From Haloferax gibbonsii ATCC 33959 (GTDB taxonomy: Archaea > Halobacteriota > Halobacteria > Halobacteriales > Haloferacaceae), in assembly GCF_000336775.1 (NCBI RefSeq), contig NZ_AOLJ01000024.1:113692-177691 (forward strand): DNA of 64,000 bases. Direction: 5' to 3'. A program made the position numbers and the translations under genes. The notes beneath the pieces are model-generated. The model was not told the DNA's origin. It saw only the letters and a program-made list of their open reading frames with translations, and ran no database searches. Below, one piece after another: positions 58,879 to 64,000 of this stretch (within the stretch, counting starts at the first letter, position 1; each line of letters begins with the position of its first letter).

Positions 58879-60486
58879 ATGGCAGTCGAGTACGAGGCCG
58901 AGTCGGAATCGTTCGAGTGGGACATCCCCGAGGACTACAACATCCCCGCGGTCATCGAATCGCACGCCGACGCCTTCGGCGACCGCGTCGCCCTGAAGTT
59001 CCGCGACGCCGACGGCGGCCGCGAGGAGCGGACCTACGGCGACCTCCGGGACGACATGAACCGCTTCGCCAACGCGCTCGAATCCATGGGCGTCGGGAAG
59101 GGCGACCGGCTCATCCACCTGCTTCCCCGCGACCCCGACGTGTTCGCCGTCCAGCTCGGCGCGCTCAAGCGCGGCGCGCTGCTCGTCCCCAGTTCCTCGA
59201 TGCTCAAGCCCAAGGACATCGCGTTCCGCGCGAACGACTGCGAGGCGACGACCGCCGTCGTCCACGAGTCGCTCGTCGGCATGGTCGACGAGGTGCGCGA
59301 CGAGACGCCGCTTTCGAACTTCGTCGTCCTCGGCGGCGACGCCGACGGCTGGACCTCGTTTTCCGACCTCGTCGCCGACGAGTCCGCCGACCACGACGGC
59401 CCCGACCTCCGGGCCGAAGACCCGATGTCCATCAACTACACGTCGGGGACGACCGGCCAGCCCAAGCCGGTCCGCCACCGCCACCGCTGGATGCGCTGTT
59501 TCGAACTCGTCAACGCCCCCTACTGGTGGGGCGTCACGGCCGACGACGACCTCTCCGACGAACTGCTCTGGGCGACGACCGGAACCGGCTGGGCCAAGTG
59601 GTTCTGGAGCCCCGTCGGCGTCGGCCTGACGACCGGCGCGACCCAGTTCGTCTACCGCGGCGACTTCGAACCGGGCGCGTTCCTCGACATCATGGAAGAA
59701 GAGGGCGTCACCCGCCTCTGCGCCGTCCCGACCCAGTACCGGATGTTCGCCCAGCGCGACCTCGGCTCGTACGACCTCCGACTGAAAGAGGCGCTGTCGG
59801 CGGGCGAACCGCTCAACCGCGAACCCATCGAGGCGTTCCGCGAGGCGTTCGGCGTCATCCCGCGAGACGGCTACGGCCAGACCGAGACGGTCGCGCTCCT
59901 CACGAACTACCCCGGCATCGACGTGAAACCCGGCAGCATGGGCAAGCCGACGCCCGGCCTCGGCACGACCATCATCGACGAGAACGAGGCGGAGGTCGGC
60001 GTCGACGAAATCGGCGAAATCGCCGTCCCGGTCGGCTGTCCCGGCATCTTCGACGGCTACTACGAGAAGCCGAACCTCGACGAGAAGACGTTCTCGGGCG
60101 ACTACTACCGCACCGGCGACCTCGCCTCCCGCGACGAGGACGGCTACTTCTTCTTCGAGGGGCGCGCCGACGACATCATCATCTCGGCGGGCTACCGGAT
60201 CGGCCCCTTCGAGGTCGAAGACGCGCTCGTCTCCCACGAGGCGGTCGCGGAAGCCGCCGCGGTCGCCAGCCCGCACGAGGAGCGCGGCAGCATCGTCAAG
60301 GCGTTCGTCGTCCTCACCGACGGCTACGAGGGCTCCGACGACCTCGTGGACGAACTCCAGTCGTTCATGAAAGCGCAGACGGCCCCGTACAAGTACCCGC
60401 GCGAAATCGAGTTCGTCGCCGAACTGCCGAAGACCTCCTCGGGGAAGATTCGCCGCATCGAACTGCGCTCGCAGGAACGGGACTGA
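58879..60486 (+). CDS. AMP-forming acyl-CoA synthetase
   Basis: This 535-residue ANL-superfamily enzyme activates an acid to acyl-AMP and then acyl-CoA. Motifs are MSINYTSGTTGQPKPV (P-loop-like A3, about residue 188), GYGQTET (A5), YYRTGDLASRDEDGYFFFEGRADDIIISAGYRIGP (A7-A8) and the catalytic lysine region TSSGKIRRIELR at the end (A10). It belongs to the acetyl/medium-chain type common in haloarchaea; the exact acid is not evident. The start is set by a TATA box and by MAVEYEAESESFEWD. Confidence 0.94.
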   Translation: MAVEYEAESESFEWDIPEDYNIPAVIESHADAFGDRVALKFRDADGGREERTYGDLRDDMNRFANALESMGVGKGDRLIHLLPRDPDVFAVQLGALKRGALLVPSSSMLKPKDIAFRANDCEATTAVVHESLVGMVDEVRDETPLSNFVVLGGDADGWTSFSDLVADESADHDGPDLRAEDPMSINYTSGTTGQPKPVRHRHRWMRCFELVNAPYWWGVTADDDLSDELLWATTGTGWAKWFWSPVGVGLTTGATQFVYRGDFEPGAFLDIMEEEGVTRLCAVPTQYRMFAQRDLGSYDLRLKEALSAGEPLNREPIEAFREAFGVIPRDGYGQTETVALLTNYPGIDVKPGSMGKPTPGLGTTIIDENEAEVGVDEIGEIAVPVGCPGIFDGYYEKPNLDEKTFSGDYYRTGDLASRDEDGYFFFEGRADDIIISAGYRIGPFEVEDALVSHEAVAEAAAVASPHEERGSIVKAFVVLTDGYEGSDDLVDELQSFMKAQTAPYKYPREIEFVAELPKTSSGKIRRIELRSQERD

Positions 60487-60555
60487 GCCGCGTCGCCCGG
60501 GGAACCCATTTCCCCTTTGTCACCTTTCTTTAGGCGTCGTCGCTTGGTGACGCCC

Positions 60556-61350
60556 ATGTACATCGCGGACCAGACGTGGCCCGAACTCGGCGACTACGTG
60601 GCCGAATCGTCGCTCGCGGTCGTGCCGCTCGGCTCGACGGAACAGCACGGCCCGCACCTCCCGCTCGCCACAGACCACCTCATCGCGGAGGCGTTGGCCC
60701 GCGAGGCGGCCGACCGGACCGGCTACCTCTGCACGCCGACCGTCAACGTGGGCGTCAGCCCGCACCACCGCCAGTTCCACGGGACCATGTGGGTGGACGC
60801 GCCGCAGTTCCGCGACTACGTGGAGTCGATGACGCGGAACCTCGCGTACCACGGCGTCGACCGGGTCGTGTTCGTCAACGCCCACGGCGGCAACGTCCAG
60901 CACCTCCGGGAGGTCGGTCGCCGCCTCCGCGACGACGGCACCATGTACGCCATCGAGTGGATGTGGGACGAGTCGATTCCGGACCTCGTGACGGACCTGT
61001 TCGACCACCCCGGCCCCCACGGCGGGCCGAAGGAGACCTCGATGATCATGCACATCGCCCGCGACCTCGTCCGCGAGGGCGAACTCGACTCGGCCCGCGA
61101 CGGCGGCGTCGTGGACCTGAGCGACGCCCACCTCCGCGAACACGGCGCGCGGACGTTCTACGACGCCGTCGAGAACTCCGGAAACGGCGTCTTCGGCGAC
61201 CAGACCGACGCGTCGCCCGAAGCCGGCGAGGAACTGTTCGAGGCCGCGGCGGACCAGCTCGTCCGCCTGCTGTCGTGGCTCGACGACCAGCCGATTGCGG
61301 ACCTGCTCGCGCCCGCGCACGTCGACCCGCAACCGGGCTCGCGTCGCTAA
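60556..61350 (+). CDS. arfB: Creatininase-family amidohydrolase, probable ArfB (FAPy deformylase)
   Basis: This 264-residue protein starts MYIADQTWPELGDYV. Metal-site motifs are PLGSTEQHGPHLPLATDHL (E29, H31, D40) and NAHGGNVQHLREV, and GGPKETSMIMHIARDLV completes the creatininase fold. In archaea this family includes ArfB, which removes the formyl group from the product of GTP cyclohydrolase III en route to riboflavin/F420. The arfA-type gene is present at 16.5 kb, supporting the call, but mammalian-type creatininase activity cannot be formally excluded. It is 70 bases after the acyl-CoA synthetase gene. Confidence 0.8.
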   Translation: MYIADQTWPELGDYVAESSLAVVPLGSTEQHGPHLPLATDHLIAEALAREAADRTGYLCTPTVNVGVSPHHRQFHGTMWVDAPQFRDYVESMTRNLAYHGVDRVVFVNAHGGNVQHLREVGRRLRDDGTMYAIEWMWDESIPDLVTDLFDHPGPHGGPKETSMIMHIARDLVREGELDSARDGGVVDLSDAHLREHGARTFYDAVENSGNGVFGDQTDASPEAGEELFEAAADQLVRLLSWLDDQPIADLLAPAHVDPQPGSRR

Positions 61351-61399
61351 TCAATCGACTGGCCGACACGCTCTTTTCTCCGCCGCCGAAGGGACGCCT

Positions 61400-62896
61400 A
61401 TGACCGTCTGGGTCCTCGGCGACCAACTCGACCCGTCGGCCGCGCCGCTGCAGTCCGACGACCGCGTGCTGATGATAGAGGCCCACGCCTTCGGCGACCG
61501 ACTGCCGTACCACCCCCAGAAGCTCGCGCTCGTCTTCTCGGCGATGCGGCACTTCCGCGACGACCTCCGCGAGCGCGGGTACGAGGTGACCTACGTCGAA
61601 GCCGAGACGTTCGGCGAGGGGCTCGACCGCTACTTCGACGCCGCGCCGGGTGACGACCTCGTCGCGATGGACCCGCCCAGTCACGGCGCGGGCGAGCGGC
61701 TTCGGGAACTCGTCGCCGCCCGCGGCGGGTCGCTCACGCTCGTCGAGAACGACCTGTTTCTCACGACGCCCGCCGACTTCGACGACTGGGCCGGCGACGC
61801 CGACGCCTACCGACAGGAACACTGGTACCGGCACGCCCGCCGGGAGACGGGCGTCCTGATGGACGGCGACGGCCCCGTCGGCGGCGAGTGGAACTACGAC
61901 GACCGGAACCGAGAGACGCCGCCGGAGGGGTGGACGCCGCCCGAGGCCCCGCGGTTCGAACCGGACGAGACGACGCGCGAGGTCATCGGGTTCGTCCGCG
62001 AGCGCTACCCCGACGCGTGGGGGTCGCCAGAACCGTTCGTCTGGCCGGTGACGCGCGAGGAGGCGAAGCAGGCGCTGTCGCACTTCGTCGAGGTCCGCCT
62101 TCCCGAGTTCGGCCCGTATCAGGACGCGATGGTCGACGGCGAGTGGGCGCTCTGTCACTCCCTGCTGTCGGCGGCCATCAACCTCGGCCTGCTCCACCCG
62201 CGCGAGGCGGTCGAGGCGGTCGAGGAAGCTTACGAGGCGGGCGACGCCCCGCTCAACAGCGCCGAGGGGTTCGTCCGGCAGGTCCTCGGCTGGCGGGAGT
62301 TCGTGCGGCACGTCTACCGGCGGTCGATGCCCGAACTGGCCGCGGCGAACCAACTCGACCAGACCGAATCGCTCCCGGAGGCGTACTGGACCGGCGAGAC
62401 GGACATGCGCTGTCTCTCGGAGGCCGTGGGTCACGTCCGCGACCGCGGCTACGCCCACCACATCGAGCGCCTGATGGTGCTTTCGAACTTCGCGCTCGTC
62501 TACGGGGTCGACCCGGCGGAACTCGACCGCTGGTTCCACCTCGGCTTCGTCGACGCGTACCACTGGGTGACGACGCCGAACGTGGTCGCCATGGGCTCGT
62601 TCGGCACCGACGTGCTCTCGTCGAAGCCCTACGCCTCGTCGGGGAACTACGTCAACGAGATGTCCGACTACTGCTCGTCGTGTCCCTACGCGGTGTCGAA
62701 GACGACCGGCGAGAACGCCTGCCCGTTCAACGCGCTCTACTGGGACTTCCTGAAGGAGAACGAAGAACGCCTCCGGGGAACGGGCCGGATGGGGCTCATG
62801 TACTCCCACGTCGACCGGAAGGACGACGACGAGTGGGACGCCATCCGGGCGCGGGCCGACGAGATTCGGCGGATGGGCCGAGCGGGAACGCTCTGA
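61400..62896 (+). CDS. Iron-sulfur photolyase/cryptochrome (FeS-BCP, (6-4) type)
   Basis: This 498-residue flavoprotein starts MTVWVLGDQLDPSAAPLQSDDRVLMIE. Four cysteines C338 (MRCLSEA), C425 and C428 (YCSSCPY) and C441 (NACPF) have almost the same spacing (87, 3, 13) as the [4Fe-4S] ligands of bacterial PhrB. NRETPPEGWTPP and WREFVRHVYRR are also typical. This group repairs (6-4) photoproducts using FAD and a ribolumazine-type antenna. The start is the ATG beside that N terminus. It follows ArfB by 49 bases on the same strand; a functional link through flavin or lumazine cofactors is suggestive only. Confidence 0.94.
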   Translation: MTVWVLGDQLDPSAAPLQSDDRVLMIEAHAFGDRLPYHPQKLALVFSAMRHFRDDLRERGYEVTYVEAETFGEGLDRYFDAAPGDDLVAMDPPSHGAGERLRELVAARGGSLTLVENDLFLTTPADFDDWAGDADAYRQEHWYRHARRETGVLMDGDGPVGGEWNYDDRNRETPPEGWTPPEAPRFEPDETTREVIGFVRERYPDAWGSPEPFVWPVTREEAKQALSHFVEVRLPEFGPYQDAMVDGEWALCHSLLSAAINLGLLHPREAVEAVEEAYEAGDAPLNSAEGFVRQVLGWREFVRHVYRRSMPELAAANQLDQTESLPEAYWTGETDMRCLSEAVGHVRDRGYAHHIERLMVLSNFALVYGVDPAELDRWFHLGFVDAYHWVTTPNVVAMGSFGTDVLSSKPYASSGNYVNEMSDYCSSCPYAVSKTTGENACPFNALYWDFLKENEERLRGTGRMGLMYSHVDRKDDDEWDAIRARADEIRRMGRAGTL

Positions 62897-63035
62897 GGCG
62901 AGCGACCGAAGCGACGACGAGCGACCACGACCCGACCGAGACCGGCGACCGCGGGGCGCGAACGCCGCGGCTGGCGGGGTGAAAATGCAGAACTCTGTTC
63001 GCTGTCGAGTCGTCGTCGGGCGGAACGCGCCGGAC

Positions 63036-63230
63036 TCAGAGTCGCGTGACGTTGACCGCTCGCGGGCCCTTGTCGGCCTGCTCGATGTCGAACTCCACTT
63101 CCTGACCCTCTTCGAGGTCGGGGCCGCCGATGTCCTCCATGTGGAAGAACACGTCGTCGTCGTGGTCTTCGGTCTCGATGAAGCCGTAGCCGCCGGAGGA
63201 CTTGAAGAATGCAACCTTACCTTTCGCCAT
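63036..63230 (-). CDS. cspA: Cold-shock domain protein
   Basis: This 64-residue CSD protein starts MAKGKVAFFKSSGGYGFIETEDHDDDVFFHMEDIGG. RNP1 is represented by GGYGFIE and RNP2 by DVFFHME, followed by LEEGQEVEFDIEQADKGPRAVNVTRL. It binds single-stranded RNA/DNA and melts structure at low temperature. It has more acidic residues than bacterial CspA, in keeping with halophily. A TATA-like CCTTATGG at 63258-63265 (minus) supports the start. It is monocistronic. Confidence 0.95.
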   Translation of the reverse strand: MAKGKVAFFKSSGGYGFIETEDHDDDVFFHMEDIGGPDLEEGQEVEFDIEQADKGPRAVNVTRL

Positions 63231-63429
63231 TGCGTGTCGAAATGCACCGCTATCGGCCATAAGGATTCCGTCGATTGATACCACAGACCGTGGTACTGTT
63301 TACTACCCTCCGAGTCAGTCGTCGCGCGGCTCTCGGCCGAGCGTGTGGAACTCATCCCTGTACACTTTGTTGTGAAGGGAATACTGACGATAACCCCCCA
63401 GCCACAGAGGAGGTGAAGTGATATTTATT

Positions 63430-63873
63430 TTATACGTTAGACTGGTACGTCTCTTCCTTCGCTTCCTGAATGTCATCGTCTTCCACGATCTCCGAACCAC
63501 TACGGTTCTTATTTCGATGCGCGACAGACGAGATTGTGTCAAGCTTCTCTGAAAAGCCAGGGTCTAATTTCCCCAACCCTCTTTTGATTCCTGACGCTAC
63601 CTGTCTCCCCTTCGACGTAATTCTGAAAATGTGAATTGGTTCGTCGTCAGAATTATCAGTCAGATTCAAGTCGTCCATCGAGTCCATGATACTAGTGAAC
63701 CCTGGGTCGGTTGGTCCCCATTGTTCTCTTTTAAATGCCCAGTTTTCTTCAGAGACTGCTCTGTGTCGATACTGATACAGGCTTTTATTGAACTTGAGCT
63801 CGCCCTCAATCTCACCACCAAACTCATCCAACATCAAAAGATGAGGATGGTTCTTTCCTTCTCGGTCCTTCAT
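63430..63873 (-). CDS. Hypothetical protein in low-GC region
   Basis: This 147-residue protein is unlike its neighbours in base composition: clearly AT-richer, with less third-position G/C. It begins MKDREGKNHPHLLMLDEFGGEIEGEL and shows a possible winged-helix start (a hydrophobic helix then LKFNKSLYQYRHR). It continues with FRITSKGRQVASGIKRGL, like the 'PxIYxxTxxG' end of some transcription regulators, and finishes with an acidic tail. No name can be given. Its ATG overlaps the stop of the gene entering from the right edge by 4 bases (ATGA), so both form one operon. Confidence 0.7.
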   Translation of the reverse strand: MKDREGKNHPHLLMLDEFGGEIEGELKFNKSLYQYRHRAVSEENWAFKREQWGPTDPGFTSIMDSMDDLNLTDNSDDEPIHIFRITSKGRQVASGIKRGLGKLDPGFSEKLDTISSVAHRNKNRSGSEIVEDDDIQEAKEETYQSNV

Positions 63874-64000
63874 TCAGAAAACCTCCCAAGTGATGCTTGT
63901 ATCGTTTGACGCGTTAGCTCTCCGAACATTGGGAAATGAGACTTCAACGCTTCCTCTGATGAAGTGCAAATGAACTGTTCGTCTGCGTCCTCTATGAACT
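63870..64000 (-). CDS. Partial hypothetical protein at right edge
   Basis: The last 42 codons of a minus-strand gene are visible, in the frame that ends at 63870-63872. They read FIEDADEQFICTSSEEALKS and then MFGELTRQTIQASLGRF. The stop TGA overlaps the next gene's ATG (ATGA). The low GC matches that neighbour. No domain is recognisable. The tail is too short to assign. Confidence 0.55.
   Translation of the reverse strand, partial: FIEDADEQFICTSSEEALKSHFPMFGELTRQTIQASLGRFSE

Noticed and set aside
1-64000. CRISPR array, rRNA operon or complete insertion sequence
   Set aside because: No regularly spaced repeats, no rRNA-like conserved stretches and no complete transposase gene were seen.

Overview
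The window is chromosomal DNA of a haloarchaeon, most likely Haloferax or a close relative. The signs are very high GC with strong third-position G/C, acidic Asp/Glu-rich proteins, and TATA-like boxes 22-35 bases upstream of start codons that allow almost no leader. Many neighbours overlap by 4 bases (ATGA/GTGA), exported proteins carry twin-arginine signals with archaeal lipoboxes, and there is an intron-containing tRNA-Trp of the halophile type. The genus is an inference; no database was searched.

Layout. 1-7 kb: the tail of an Lrp/AsnC regulator, DNA polymerase IV, a HerA-like ATPase, triosephosphate isomerase, MBF1, a membrane protein and a PAS histidine kinase. 7-9.2 kb: an overlapping hisC - adenylate kinase-like - CDP-alcohol phosphotransferase operon. 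9.2-16.4 kb: a Tat-linked GMC oxidoreductase pair, small metabolic enzymes (FAH family, UPF0173, OsmC, DJ-1, HAD) and small proteins. 16.4-20.3 kb: a pterin-type cluster (archaeal GTP cyclohydrolase, MDR oxidoreductase, PTPS-like enzyme, glycosyltransferase) facing dihydrofolate reductase. 20.3-25.4 kb: small hypotheticals, tRNA-Trp with a guide-RNA intron, YjbQ, a membrane protein and guaB. 25.5-30.6 kb: a TrmB-type regulator, a HalX response regulator, then a 46-residue membrane peptide facing a CHAT caspase-like protease and a RecA-fold signalling protein. 30.7-36 kb: UspA, aminotransferase plus Lrp regulator, two PH-domain membrane proteins and an NhaC antiporter. 36-43.8 kb: a six-gene VWA/MoxR/DUF58 operon. 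43.8-48.8 kb: transporters, redoxin, RNA-binding and NUDIX proteins and small ORFs. 48.8-54.7 kb: a ferredoxin, then Tat-lipoprotein redox/metal genes (DsbA-like, TlpA-like, CcdA, DyP-like, SCO, Tp34-like). 54.8-63.2 kb: MFS, aldo-keto reductase, bactofilin-like membrane protein, acyl-CoA synthetase, ArfB-type creatininase, FeS photolyase and cold-shock protein. From about 63.4 kb base composition drops sharply and an unfamiliar overlapping gene pair begins, probably the edge of an accessory island.

How genes work together. The GTP cyclohydrolase at 16.5 kb and the creatininase-family protein at 60.6 kb would be consecutive steps (ArfA, ArfB) of archaeal riboflavin/F420 biosynthesis. The CcdA/TlpA/DsbA/SCO/Tp34/DyP-like genes would form an extracytoplasmic thiol and metal handling module. 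The best candidates for an undescribed system are the CHAT protease - mini membrane peptide - RecA-fold locus (27.58-30.59 kb) and the Tat-lipoprotein metal/redox cluster, whose DyP-like member appears to have lost its catalytic aspartate.
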